NCBI GenBank assembly: GCA_964247055.1
Contig: OZ176050.1
Location: 13,268,001-13,332,000, forward strand
Direction of reading: 5' to 3'
Source of the DNA: Paragordius varius
Lineage: Eukaryota; Nematomorpha
DNA: 64,000 nucleotides
A program made the position numbers and the translations under genes. Positions 36,555 through 48,973 of this stretch are shown here, piece after piece; position 1 is the first letter of the stretch, and each line of letters opens with the position of its first letter. The notes under the pieces were generated by a model. It did no database searches. It saw only the letters and a program-made list of their open reading frames with translations, and was not told the origin of the DNA.

Positions 36555-37616
36555 TACCGGTCTTTTAGTAAAAAATGTAAGTTTTAAAAATTTATTATGT
36601 ATATTATTTAATAAATTGTCCATCCGTTCCAAACATTTTGCCCGTTTCTCAGGTAGTATATGAATGTCGTGCCAAATTTATTTTCTTATGCAAAAATCCA
36701 TTCTTTCAGATAATATCTTACGTCTTTGGAATTATCAAAGTGTTGCTGTATGGTGCCCTACTGATGCAAAATTGTATTAATCAGATGGCTCCAGAGGAGG
36801 AGAGCTCAGCGAATACTGAAATTTTTTATCAATGCGATCTTAAGGTGTCTTTCACCGGTTTTGCTGTGTGAGATGAAGCAGTTTCATATAGCAAAATGAC
36901 TTTGCCCGGTTGTTTTTCGATCAATACATGGTTTTAATTACGCATTTGTTAGCGATTTGTATTACCAATTTCACGGGGCCTCAGCCGCTTGAGTCTCGCC
37001 AGACACAGTGCATGATTTCTTGCCGATTTGACATTGGTGTTGATTGACACACTTGGCAAGGTAATAGTCACGATTTGTCCGCTTTAGTTAACAATCACCC
37101 GTCCCAATTTGGTGCAAAAAGGATATCTTTTCGTGACTTTGAACTATTTTCGATTTGATGTTCATTCAAATGGTGTAGGTACCGAGTTTATTGGTCTTCC
37201 CCATTACTCGTAAACATCTAATAATTGTTTTTTTGTAGCACATGTAATGCTCCTGCCAATTACCATTAAGTTGTTGGGTCATCATTTAATTACCTTTGCA
37301 TTTGATCGGCTTCGTAGTTGTGCGGTCTACCTAAGCGCCCACATTCTTTGGCAAGACATCTAACTTTTGAGATTTTTAACCATGTTTCACATCTGTTAAT
37401 CAAAATATGTTTACCACAGGTTTCTGCCAGCAAACGATAACTTACAGCTGCTTTTTCTTCTAATGGCAATGCGTGCTGCAATTTCTTTTTCCTAGCGTAA
37501 TTGACATAATCACTGAATGATAAAAGTAAAGATACTAGTTAATGATGAACTCAAATTGCAAGTGTGTAAATTAATCGTCTGTGTACTGCTAACGTCTTCT
37601 CTTAGTTAAACCAGTA
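36555..37616 (-). mobile_element. Mariner remnant m1
   Basis: Dead mariner about 0.64 kb upstream of membrane gene copy A, transposase on the same strand as that gene. Imperfect terminal repeats resemble ACYGGTYTWAYTAAGA (right end TTAGTTAAACCAGTA). Fragments of transposase are visible in several frames, including a Thr-Gly-Asp-Glu-Lys-Trp-like block and a C-terminal ETGKMFG-like end. About 1.06 kb versus the usual 1.3 kb, so internally deleted. It is shared at the same position by every unit, so the insertion predates amplification. Confidence 0.8.
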
Positions 37617-38082
37617 CCTACATATGAATAGGTAAAAAGCATTGAATCGGTTATATTTTACAAAAATTGAGCCGGATATAAATTATAACGTTTATTAAAC
37701 GGTTATTTTTGAATAGTTAAATTTTTTTAATTAGATTTAGTATTCTATTTCAGATTCGACACAGTATTTTTATTATACCACCTTAAGTTTTAAAGATGAA
37801 GAGAAAAGAATAAAAGCTTTTGAAATGTTCTGATGGAAGAAAATACATGGTATAACATGGAAAAACAAAGGGAAAAACATCGATGTTGCAAACAAAATCA
37901 ACACACAAACAACTGTTAAATTTGTTTATTTTGGACATATGATTTGAGGTTATTCTTTGGAAAAGGATATAATGTTAGGAAAACTAAATGGCAAGAGAAT
38001 ATGCTGAAGATGCATTGGTTGAATGTTTCAAATTTTATCACTTTCTAAAAATCCCTGCAAAAACTATCTCTAAAAGCCCATG

Positions 38083-38333
38083 TTAGAAGCGTACCTTGCA
38101 TTTCTGGCGCCCAGTGCTTGAATCTGCGATGGCGCCCCATCCCCTCCATGCAACCCCTTGCATTTTAAAAATAATCAAATTCAAACCATACTCATAAATG
38201 GGTGATTTTTAATGTATTATTTAAAATAGTAACATTTAAATATTTATTTGGTTATAATCTGGCGCGCCTTCAACTAAGGAGCCTAGTGAATTAAACCCCT
38301 TCCTCCCATTTGTTACGCCACTGCATGATAGAA
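38083..38333. mobile_element. Small hAT-like non-autonomous element, copy in unit A
   Basis: About 250 bp, GC-richer than its surroundings, with a right end TTTGTTACGCCACTG typical of hAT elements and a left end AGAAGCGTACC. Inside are repeated GGCGCC motifs. It sits at the same place in unit C (51,120-51,359), but the inverted unit has at most a short remnant there (near 54,095). I cannot see a clean 8-bp duplication. Confidence 0.55.
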
Positions 38334-41300
38334 CCGACTGGAGGAAGTTTTGTAAGAAAGCGATAAAGGTATATAATGAAAATCCAACGAAACAAGTTTT
38401 TTGCATTAATATATTTGGTTAGATAAAGGGATGAAGGCAAAAAAAATTTACATTCATCAAAAAAATGCTTGAAATACCTTTATAATATTTTTCTTATAAT
38501 TTTTCTATTTATCGTTTTATTTGAAGTATATTACATATAATCATAATTCTTTTTCCTCAGTTTTAAATATGCGTACTTTATTTTTTTATATCTAAATACA
38601 CCAGACTAAATTTAAGTTAGGATTTTTACAAAACTACTGAAGGAAAAGTCCCAATTTAAATTTATGCTTCTATCCTAATTAAAATTTATAAATATGCCAA
38701 AATATCTAAATAAAATTTTGTTTTGAAAAAAAAGTTCCATGTCAAACTACTTCGACGCCATTTTTATTTTACAATTTGCAAAATATCGTCATTTAATTTT
38801 GAGGGCGAAATTAAAGCTAATTTTTAAATTACATCTAACATTGATAGAACTAGAAAAACAATTTATTTTGTATTTTTTAATTTTACCATTTCACACATGT
38901 CACGTCAACGTTTTTACCTTTAGGTTTGGCTTAAAATAAGTAATATCAAGTATTTTTGAATAAGTTTTTTTATTTTTTTCAATTTGTTAATGTTATAAAT
39001 GTGCATATTTTTGTCATGGTTTCAATATCTTCCATTTTTTTGAATTATTTAATTTTGAACAGGGCTGGGGTATCGAACCCCAATTTGAATCCAAGGACTG
39101 AAATGAATGTGTTGGTATTTGCAACATTTAAATCGAGGTGTTAAATCGCTATTACAACAGACAATAAATGTATCTTATTGTTAAAAATGTTAATAAATAA
39201 TTTTAAAAAGCATTCTGGTTACATTTTACGGACAAAAACTTGAATAATTTGAATTTAATATCAGCTGTTTATTTCAATCTCGTTTTGAATGCTGTCCCTA
39301 TTAAAACTCTAATAGTCTCAAAACTGTAAAATAAGGTTTTAATTGTAAATAAACTACATTTTTAAATGTTAGTTTAAAATTTCAATTATCAAACATTGTT
39401 CTCATATAGCTCTGGAATATAAAACTATCCTAAAAAGTTAACTAGGACGAAAAAGTGAAAACGTATATGTCATGCAGGCTAGATTTTTACTTTCAGGTTT
39501 GTCCATAAAATAAGTGATATCAAGTTTTTTTAAATGATCTTGTTTAACTTCTATGCATCAATGTTATATAAGTGCAAACTTTTGCAATGGTTTTAATTTG
39601 TTCCATTTTTTAAGAAATATTTGATTATAAAAAGGCCCGGGGCTCCCATAGACCCCAATTTGAATTGAGGATTAATATAAAAGTGTTGTACCAAATGTTA
39701 AGATAACCTGTTCATGTTAGACGGGTCCAAAAATATGATAAGACTTCGGAACCCACATTTAAAATTTAAAATTTTACAAAGAGATTGTTTTGTTTAAATA
39801 GGGTATGATTTTAGTGGATACTTTTAGGTAGAGCATTTGCCTTCGGCATAAAACATCTATTTAGCAAAATCTGCGCAAATTTTGCCATTTGATATGGACC
39901 AAATACCACAGCAGTTGTAAATTTCATATTTCTCTCGTAATCAACACCAAAAACTGTAGGAGAAGGATGATACATTTAATTCTTAGAATTACATATTTCA
40001 ACAGGATATTTTTTAAGAGCAAACGTTATGTTAAAATCATTTTCGATGAAAGTAAAATGCTTCATTCCAAAAAATATCATTAATTTATATCACATTCTTT
40101 ATATATTATCAAAAACAGTTTTTCAATACAATGATATAGGAATAAATATATATTCAAAACTTTGTTATTAACATCTATTCTGCCGGAGAAATGAAATAAA
40201 CACTTTTGTGTAAAAATAATCAGCCAAATTTTGAGGGTAAAAAACGTTTTAAATGAAATTGTGCAATTAAATAAAAAAGTCTTTCAAATATTATTTATGC
40301 AGGCCTATTTAGAATGATACCACCAATGTAGTTTACATCCATTTTGGAATTATAAAACTGGTTTCTGGGGTTTTATAATTTGCATATAATTGAATTCATG
40401 AAAATCAAAAGTTATTTTCAAAAACCGCGCCTTATTAAATGACAAATGGTAATTTTTTGCATTTTCTCTTTAATGGACTTTGAAGTCCCATTCACATAGT
40501 TTTAGGATGATGATATTTTCTATTTATAAAATCTTTTATACGCCTAATAACAAATAAAGTCAAGATGACTGTTTTTATTAGGCAAATAATATTTCCATCT
40601 AATAATTTAGCTGAAAAGATTTTCTAGATTCGAGCAATTATGGAAGGATATTTTTTTGATTTTCGTAAATATTGCAATAATTTTTTTGAGTGTGGTGTAG
40701 TCTAGTAGGAGGAAATCTTAAATTTTGCACACTTTATATAAAGGGAAAAGCATTAAGGGCCGATTTATAAGAACCGTTTATTTGCTTTTAAATTTAGTCT
40801 TTCAAAAAGCAAATTTTTAGACTAAATTTCTAAAGAAAAAACAAAATTTAAAACAGGGGCTAGTTAGGGGTCAACAAACTTTAAAAATATTTTAAAGCGT
40901 TTTTATTTGATTTTTTTTATTTTTTATTTTTAACCAAATATTTTATCAAAATGTTATCAATAAATTTTTGAACCGAAACTTTATTTGGAATTTAATTAAA
41001 TAATTATCAATAATTTTCCATGATTTTTGTGATTAATTATTTTTTAGAAAAGTTTTAATTATTATAAAATTAATATTAAGTTTGATTGGTTGAAAAGTGG
41101 TTAAATTTGATCGAAAATATATATGATTATATTTCCGGATATTACCTCACATTGCTGTTTTTTTTCAGATAAAGTATCGCTTAATAGAAAAACTCTCTAG
41201 CTCTTTCTATACATTCATGATATTATTGATAAATGATTGAATAGGTTTCCCAATTAGCTGTAAAATCGTGTTTTAAGTTTTTTCTAAAAACATTTTTGTT

Positions 41301-41429
41301 TTTACATATGGCATTTAACTGACGAAGGGGAAAGGAATTGCGCTTTGCGCATTCATAGATTAAATATATGGAATAATAATTAAATTTGAACATTTAAGTA
41401 ACAAAATTTTTATATAAAAAAAATCAAAT

Positions 41430-42401
41430 TTATTGTCCATGTAAATTAAGGTAAATAAGGGTAAGCCAATTCATGACTAAAACTAGTATCTCCATTTCTA
41501 ACATCCAATGCACAATAACATAAAATAAATGATAAATTAGATAATGGTAATCCATATGACAAATTATATAACTCAATAAAACTCCATAAATTTGGATCGA
41601 AGAATTTGATCCCACAGCCATACAGTTATAATAATATGGTTTTATAAATTTTAAAACTTGACTTTCATGCTTGAAAAAATGTCGGAGTTTTTGCACATAG
41701 CAAAACGCAAATAGCGCAATAAATACCAAGTAGGTATAGAAAGCGTATATTTGCAAACCTGACACCATTAAAGAAGCAATCCAAAAAACGCTTATACGAT
41801 CCTTATTCCTGGGCTCAAGAGATATATCTAGGTCGAAAAAGATATATGGGGCCGAAACCAGGATGGTGAAAAAAATGGCTAAAACAATTATATATTTTGA
41901 CGTAGAATTCAATCTATACATGCATGGAGACCGGATGCGCAAAATATCATCGATAACCAGGATGTTTGGCAGCACCCATTGATTCATATAGGCAGCTAGA
42001 CTAGCAAATGTCCAATATGAGATGAAATCATTCTTTATGATCATCAACGTCGAGGGAAACGATTCAAACACAATGATCGCATAGATAATTGTGTAGCAAA
42101 CAAGTAACAAATGTAATATTTTATACCTTGTATGGTATAAAAAACGTTCATTTTTATCATCTCCCTCATCATAGTAGCACGATTCTGATGTTGTGTTTTG
42201 ATAATTGGTATAATCATTATTGTAGGGAAGGCCATATGATGAAAGAATATTTTTGGATTTTCTCACTTGAGAATCGGATGAATGTATTAGGAATATTTTG
42301 ACAAAATTACGGGCAATACGTTTCACGGGTTCCGATACAAAGAATATGATGTTTGCAAAAAATGTAATATGGTACAAAAAATTAGTTAAATTATAATCCA
42401 T
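41430..42401 (-). CDS. Multi-pass membrane protein, array copy B
   Basis: Intact frame of 323 residues, paralogous to copy A with the same predicted topology. It is the most divergent copy in two short regions: the segment before the third membrane span (LMIIKNDFISYWTFASLAAY) and the loop after the fourth (FDLDISLEPRNKDRIS, one residue shorter). Elsewhere it is nearly identical. Unlike A and C it has HESQVLKFIKPYYYN in the fifth-sixth loop, shared only with copy D. Clustering of changes in one loop suggests either exchange with an unseen relative or local selection. Function unknown. Confidence 0.78.
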   Translation of the reverse strand: MDYNLTNFLYHITFFANIIFFVSEPVKRIARNFVKIFLIHSSDSQVRKSKNILSSYGLPYNNDYTNYQNTTSESCYYDEGDDKNERFLYHTRYKILHLLLVCYTIIYAIIVFESFPSTLMIIKNDFISYWTFASLAAYMNQWVLPNILVIDDILRIRSPCMYRLNSTSKYIIVLAIFFTILVSAPYIFFDLDISLEPRNKDRISVFWIASLMVSGLQIYAFYTYLVFIALFAFCYVQKLRHFFKHESQVLKFIKPYYYNCMAVGSNSSIQIYGVLLSYIICHMDYHYLIYHLFYVIVHWMLEMEILVLVMNWLTLIYLNLHGQ

Positions 42402-43037
42402 ATTTGTACTATTCCTTATAGTAGTTAGTTTATGAGAATAATTATCAGTTCATGAAAAATTTTAGAAGAAAGCGTATCACATAGCATTGTCATCAAAAAT
42501 TAAATCAATGTTGTTCTTTTTATAAAGTCATGTATAATTAATAACTTTCGTTTATTTTACGAATTTATTGTCAAGTCGCCATTCCAACATATACACTTTT
42601 GTAATTCGTAGCACCCATATAAATCTTATATATAAATATATATATTCAAAGAGGAAAGCTCTATTATTAATAATTCATAGATGTCTATGGATTCCTTGAA
42701 TTTAACATATCATTACATTAAGTATATTAATAAATATTAAAAATGGAAAGTTATTTCGTTAAATATTTATATGTTAGATGTCGCATGCAATTTATCCCTT
42801 CAACTTGCATTTTTTATATAAATATGCTTGTGACCACGCCACAAGAAATCTCTCTAATTTTAAATTATGGATGTTTTTAAACAAATTAATTTTTTAAAAA
42901 AGTCAGATGGGCTTTCAGGCTTCAATTAAGCCAAAAAATCTCGAGGAATCAAAACTTAAAGACCCAAAACCAGATAATAAAATTTACCAACTGTAAATCA
43001 ATACTCCGAAATCCTTAGATTTATACTTCATAGGTTT

Positions 43038-44509
43038 TACCGGTCTTTTAGTAAAAAATGTAAGTTTTAAAAATTTATTATGTATATTATTTAATAAATT
43101 GTCCATCCGTTCCAAACATTTTGCCCGTTTCTCAGGTAGTATATGAATGTCGTGCCAAATTTATTTTCTTATACAGAAAACCATTCTTCAGATAATTTCT
43201 TACGTCTTTGGACTTATAGAAGAGTTTCTGCTCTACTGTGCCCCATTGATGCAAAGTTGTATTAGGATGGCGCCGGATGAGGATAGTTCAGTAGATATTG
43301 AAAAATTTCCTATTAAAGCGATCTTAAGATGTCTATCACTAGTTTTGCTGGAGATGAAGCAGTTTCATATAGCAAAATCACTTTGCCCGGGTTATTTTTC
43401 GTAATTAGTTGATAGCGATAGTGTTTATTAACAAATTCACGGGGCCTCAATCGCTTTTATCCCCCAGACACAGATCATGATTTCTTGCCGAAGCGATTTG
43501 GCATTGGTCGGGAATGACTAGGGTTGTGATTTTGACCCCTTTTTCAAAAAAGGGGGTCAGACCTAGGTCATACCATATGTTATTGCCAATAATAAATAAC
43601 TACATACATAAATACTTGATTAAATTACATAAAAAAGGTTTTTACATAAAGTATATAATTTTTTAAAAGTATACTTTCACCAATACTGATAAAATTTATA
43701 AAATTAACTCATGGAATTATACATAAAGACCATAGAAAGTTTTAAATCACAGAAAGATAAGACTAACAATTTGGAATTTATTGAAACCTATTTATGCTTT
43801 AATTATTTTAAACTATGAATGAAATCCGAAAATGTTTATTTTCAACTATGTTAAGAGTTGAGGATGTAGAAATAAATAGACACAGATCATGATTTCTTGC
43901 CGAAGCGATTTGGCATTGTCGGGAATGACACACTTGGCAAGGTAATAGTCACAACTTTTCCCTTTGGATTTACAAATAGAGCCATTTTTCATCACCCGTC
44001 CCAATTTGGTGCAAAAAGGATATCTTTTCGTGACTTTGAACTATTTTCGATTTGATGTTCATTCAAATGGTGTAGGTACCGAGTTTATTGGTCTTCCCCA
44101 TTGCTCGTAAACATCTAATAAATTGTTTTTTTGTAGCACATGTAATGCTCCTGCCAATTACCATTAAGTTGTTGGGTCATCATTTAAATACCTTTGCATT
44201 CGATTGTCTTCGTAGTTGTGCGGTCTACCTGAGCGCCCACATTCTTTAGCAAGATTACATAACTTTTGAGATTTTAAACCATGTTTTACATCTGTTAATT
44301 GATAGAGTATGTCCACAGGTTTCTGCCAGCAAACTATAACTTACAGCTGCTTTTTCTTCTAATGGCAATGCGTGCTGCAATTTATTTCAGGCGCAATTGA
44401 CATAATCACTGAATGATAAAAGTAAAGATACTAGTTTATGATGAACTCAAATTGTAAGTGTGTAAATTAATCGTCTGTGTACTGCTGACGTCTCTTAGTT
44501 AAACCAGTA
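43038..44509 (-). mobile_element. Mariner remnant m2, interrupted
   Basis: Same mariner insertion as m1, here lengthened by an internal insertion with about 50-bp flanking duplications (43,467-43,929). The transposase is in fragments over several frames. It lies 0.64 kb upstream of gene copy B. Confidence 0.78.
43467..43929. mobile_element. Insertion within mariner m2 bounded by 50-bp direct repeats
   Basis: Mariner sequence from about 43,467 to 43,518 (AGACACAGATCATGATTTCT onward to GGGAATGAC) is repeated at 43,878-43,929. Between them are about 359 bp unrelated to the other mariner copies. Just inside the left junction is a strong hairpin, TGACCCC and GGGGGTCA around a T/A-rich loop (43,533-43,559). 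The rest is AT-rich with no open frame. The long direct repeats could be an unusually long target duplication or repair-generated. Family unknown. Confidence 0.6.
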
Positions 44510-44825
44510 AAAACTAAATGCACCTAGTAAAAAGCGTTGAACCGGTGATATTTGACAAAAAAATTGAGCCGGATATAAATTATAAAAGCCGTTTATTAAA
44601 CGGTTATTTTTAATAGTTAATTTTTTTATCAGATTTAGTATTCTATTTCAGATTTATTGACACAGTAATTTCATTATACCACCTTAAGTTTTATAGATGA
44701 AGAGAAAAGAATAAAAGCTTTTGAAATGTTCTGATGGAAGAAAATACATGTTATAACATGGAAGGACAAAATGAAAAACATCGATGGTGCAAACAAAATC
44801 AACACACAAACAACTGTTAAATTTG

Positions 44826-45944
44826 GATGTTTTTTATATTAAAAAAAAATTGTAATAAATATATACTCAGAATAAAGTAGACTTTTCGCGATTCGGTCGA
44901 AATCGTCTGCCTTTTGGATATGAGAAGAACACACCAAAACCATCAAATACATTTTATATACTTTTACTTTAGGGTTATGGATGATTCCTTATTGGTAAAG
45001 AGTGCAATCCAAAGAGGCTTATTACCCTGATGAAGTTTTTCGATACTCGGAAATGAATTCTTTTTTAATAAAGTTGAGTCACCCGTAAAACTTCAGTTGT
45101 TTAGGGGAACAGTATCTATGCCACAGGAAAATCAAAGATAAGTACCATTTTCTACTAAATTCTATTTTTTATAATCTTTTAACCATATATTCTTATGAAT
45201 TTTATTTGGGTTATCGTCTGCTCGGTTAAATCATTATTGTTTTTTGTCGTTAACGTTTCATTTAATTAAAACTATTGTCGCATATCAACAACTCAATTAT
45301 TATCAAACCTCTGTTTCAAAAATCAAACAATAATGTTCTTTCCAAAGCGCAGGTTATGTACGGTATTTTTTTTTAATTCCTTTTTTTCCTAATAAGCAAA
45401 TTTAATAACACTAACTTACAGTAAAAAATTAAATCACAATAATATTTTATATACATACATATATATACAAACATTTGCAATCATAAAAAGTTTTATTAGA
45501 AAAGTTTTAAAAGGTTTTTTCCAAATACTTATATAGCTCACGGTACTCCAAACAAAATGGACAGACAAAGTTTCAAACACCACCATTCTAAATAAAATAA
45601 ACCCAGAAATGTCACTCCTTGGCAGCTTAACACGGCAAAAACTCTCCTTCTTCGGGCACATCATGAGATCCAGCTCACTCGAAAAATCACTGATGCTGGG
45701 GAAAGTGAGTGGTGCCCGAAAAAGAGGGAGAAGACGAACTCGTTGGAGGGATAACATCCTTAAAGAAACCAACCTATCCTTATCCGACCTAAACACCAAA
45801 ACCGGAAATCGAAATGAATGGAGAAGCTATATTTTCAATGTTGCAATTAGTCGGAATCGACTTTAGCAAACAACAACAACAACAACTCTGACAATTGGTT
45901 CACCAATTGTACAAAGGGGTGTACCCCGTGCTATTGTCATTGTC
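44826..45944. mobile_element. Unclassified 777-bp insertion, itself split by a LINE
   Basis: Flanked by an exact 13-bp direct repeat, ACTGTTAAATTTG (44,813-44,825 and 45,945-45,957), which is present once in units A and C, so this is a genuine insertion with a target-site duplication. Without the LINE it is 777 bp. The inverted unit holds the same element at 59,260-60,036, also 777 bp and with the same flanks. No reading frame or known family is evident; the 13-bp duplication would suit target-primed retroposition. Near its right end is a palindromic ACAATTGGTTCACCAATTGT and a GGGGTGTACCCC block. Confidence 0.7.
45546..45887 (+). mobile_element. 5'-truncated LINE 3' end
   Basis: A 342-bp insertion with an open frame running from about 45,546 to the stop at 45,866. 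It encodes the C-terminal end of a non-LTR reverse transcriptase: KWTDKVSNTTILNKINPEM, LSFFGHIMRSSSLEKSLMLG, GARKRGRRRTRWRDNI, ending RNRL. A short CAA repeat tail follows, as in several LINE clades. The inverted arm has the uninterrupted site (near 59,318), so this copy landed after the inverted duplication or was never copied into it. No clear target duplication is visible. Confidence 0.85.
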
Positions 45945-47998
45945 ACTGTTAAATTTGTTTATTTATTGGAATATAAAACTATTCTAAAAGGTTAACTAGG
46001 GAAAAGTGAAAAGGTATGTCATGCAGGCTAGGTTCTTACTTTCGGGTTTATCCATAAAATAAGTGATATCAAGCTTTTTTAAAATGATCTTTTTATATAT
46101 TTCTGTGCATCAATGTTATATAATAGCAAACTTTTACAATAGTTTTAATTTGTTCCATATTTTGAAATAATTAATATAAAAAAGGACCGGGTTTCCCATA
46201 GACCCCAATTTGAATTGGAGGACTGATATGAAAGTGTTGTACCATGTGTTAAGAAACATGCCCATTTTAGACGGGTATAAAATATTAGATCCAAAACCCT
46301 GATTTAACATTTAAAATTTTGTAAAGAGATTGTTTTGTTTAAATAGGGTATGATGTGATACTTTTTGGAATAAAGCAGTCTTCGGCAAAAAATTTTTATA
46401 TTGCAAAATCTGCTCAAATTTTGCCATTTTCTGTTATGAACCAATTACCACAAAAGCAATTATATTCTTATTTCTTTTCGTAATCAAAACCAAAAACTGT
46501 AGGAGAAGGATGATACATTTAATTCTTAGAATTACATATTTCAACAGGATATTTTTTAAGAGCAAACGTTATGTTAAAATCATTTTTGATGAACGTAAAA
46601 TGCTTCATTCCAAAAAATATCATTAATTTATATCACATTCTTTATATATTATCAAAAACAGTTATTCAATACAATGATATAGGAATAAATATATACTCAA
46701 AACTTTTTTATTAACATCTATTCTGCCGGAGAAGTGAAATAAACACTTTTGTGTAAAAATAATCAGCCAAATTTTGAGGGTAAAAAACGTTTTAAATGAA
46801 ATTGTGCAATTAAGTAAAAAAGTCTTTCAAATATTATTTATGCAGGCCTATTTAGGTTAATGATACCACCAATGTAGTTTACATCCATTTTGAAATTATA
46901 AAACTGGTTTCTGGGGTTTTATAATTTGCATATAATTGAATTCATGAAAATCAAAAGTTATTTTCAAAAACCGCGCCTTATTAAATGACAAATGGTAATT
47001 TTTTGCATTTTCTCTTTAATGGACTTTGAAGTACCATTCACATAGTTTTAGGATGATGATATTTTCTATTTATAAAATCTTTTATACGCCTAATAACAAA
47101 TAAAGTCAAGATGACTGTTTTTATTAGGCAAATTATATTTCCATCTAATAATTTAGCTGAAAAGATTTTCTAGATTCGAGCAATTATGGAAGGATATTTT
47201 TTTGATTTTCGTAAATATTGCAATAATTTTTTTGAGTGTGGTGTAGTCTAGTAGGAGGAAATCTTAAATTTTGCACACTTTATATAAAGGGAAAAGCATT
47301 AAGGGCCGATTTATAAGAACCGTTTATTTGCTTTTAAATTTAGTCTTTCAAAAAGCAAATTTTTAGACTAAATTTCTAAAGAAAAAAACAAAATTTAAAA
47401 CAGGGGCTAATTAGGGGTCAACAAACTTTAAAAATATTTTAAAGCGTTTTTATTTGATTTTTTTTATTTTTTATTTTTAACCAAATATTTTATCAAAATG
47501 TTATCAATAAATTTTTGAACCGAAACTTTATTTGGAATTTAATTAAATAATTATCAATAATTTTCCATGATTTTTGTGATTAATTATTTTTTAGAAAAGT
47601 TTTAATTATTATAAAATTAATATTAAGTTTGATACGTTAAAAAGTGGTTAAATTTGATCGAAAATATATATGATTATATTTCCGGATATTACCTCACATT
47701 GCTGTTTTTTTTTTTCAAATAACCCTAATTTCAGATAAAGTATCGCTTAATAGAAAAACTCTCTAGCTCTCTCTGTACATTCATGATATTATTGATAAAT
47801 GATTGAATAGGTTTCCCAATTAGATGTAAAAAAAATCGTGTTTTAAGTTTTTTTCAAAATATTTTTATTTTTACATATGGCACTTAACTGAGGAAGGGGA
47901 TATTACACTTTGCGCATTCATAGATTAAATATATGGAATAATAATTAAATTTGAACATTTAGGTAACAAAATTTTTATATTAAAAAAAACCAACAGAT

Positions 47999-48973
47999 TT
48001 ATGGTCCATGTAAATCAAGGTAAATAAGGGTAAGCCAATTCATGACTAAAACTAGTATCTCCATTTCTAACATCCGATGCACAATAACATAAAATAAATG
48101 ATAAATTACATAATGATAATCCATATGACAAATTATATAACTCAATAAAACTCCATAAATTTGGATTGAAGAATTTGATCCGACAGCCATACAGTTATAA
48201 TAATATGGTTGTATAAATTTTGACACTTGATTTTCATGCTTGAAAAATTGTCGGAGTTTTTGCACATAGCAAAACGCAAATAGCGCAATAAATACCAAGT
48301 AAGTATAGAAAGCGTATCTTTGCAAACCTGACAACATTAAAGAAGCAATCCAAAAAACGCTTATACGCCCGCTATCTCTGGCGGGCTCAGTTGATTTATC
48401 TTCCACGAAAAATATATATGGGGCCGATACCAGGATGGTGAAAAAAATGGCTAAAATAATTATTAACTTTGACGTAGAATTCAATCTATACATGCATGGT
48501 GACCTGATGCGCAAAATATCATCGATTACAAGGATGTTTGGAAGCACCCATTGATTCATATAGGCGACTAGACTGGCAAATGTCCAATATGAGCTGAAAC
48601 CCTCTTTTAAGATCATCAACGTCGAGGGAAACGATTCAAACACAATGATCGCATAGATAATTGTGTAGCAAACAAGTAACACGCGTAATATTTTATACCT
48701 TGTATGGTATAAAAAACGTTCATTTTTATCATCTCCCTCATCATAGTAGCACGATTCTGATGTTGTGTTTTTATAAATGGTATAATCGTTATTGTAGGGA
48801 AGGCCATATGATGAAAGAATATTTTTGGATTTTCTCACTTGAGAATCGGATGAATGTATTAGGAATATTTTGACAAAATTACGTACAATACATTTCACGG
48901 GTTCCGATACAAAGAATATGATGTTTGCAAAAAATGTAATATGGTACAAAAAATTAGTTAAATTATAATCCAT
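47999..48973 (-). CDS. Multi-pass membrane protein, array copy C
   Basis: Intact 324-residue paralogue with the same predicted membrane topology as copy A. Characteristic changes are KCIVRNFVK for KRIASNFVK near residue 30, ILRVLLVCY before the second span and LIIILAIFFT in the fourth. It ends LDLHGP rather than LNLHGQ. It shares the loop FVEDKSTEPARDSGRIS with copy A. It has no stops or shifts, so it is likely under the same constraint as the others or very recently copied. Confidence 0.78.
   Translation of the reverse strand: MDYNLTNFLYHITFFANIIFFVSEPVKCIVRNFVKIFLIHSSDSQVRKSKNILSSYGLPYNNDYTIYKNTTSESCYYDEGDDKNERFLYHTRYKILRVLLVCYTIIYAIIVFESFPSTLMILKEGFSSYWTFASLVAYMNQWVLPNILVIDDILRIRSPCMYRLNSTSKLIIILAIFFTILVSAPYIFFVEDKSTEPARDSGRISVFWIASLMLSGLQRYAFYTYLVFIALFAFCYVQKLRQFFKHENQVSKFIQPYYYNCMAVGSNSSIQIYGVLLSYIICHMDYHYVIYHLFYVIVHRMLEMEILVLVMNWLTLIYLDLHGP

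Larger units (their letters stand above)
32620..39124. repeat. Repeat unit A of the membrane-gene array
   Basis: About 6.5 kb containing in order: the ATCAGCTGTTT repeat block, a block ending at the gene with GTATGATTTTAGTGGATACT near 33,295, the membrane-protein gene, its conserved upstream flank, a mariner copy, a small hAT-like insertion and a fold-back element. The same order recurs in units B (39,125-45,957) and C (45,958-52,105). Distances between gene copies are 6,487 and 6,569 bp, so the amplification was tandem. Unit A's gene-proximal left flank is more diverged from B and C than those are from each other. Confidence 0.8.
39125..45957. repeat. Repeat unit B of the membrane-gene array
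   Basis: Same order of blocks as unit A, with gene copy B at 41,430-42,401 and mariner m2. It differs by three later insertions: about 0.41 kb inside the mariner (43,467-43,929), a 777-bp element (44,826-45,944) and a LINE end inside that. It lacks the small hAT-like and fold-back elements that units A and C have right of the mariner. Confidence 0.75.
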
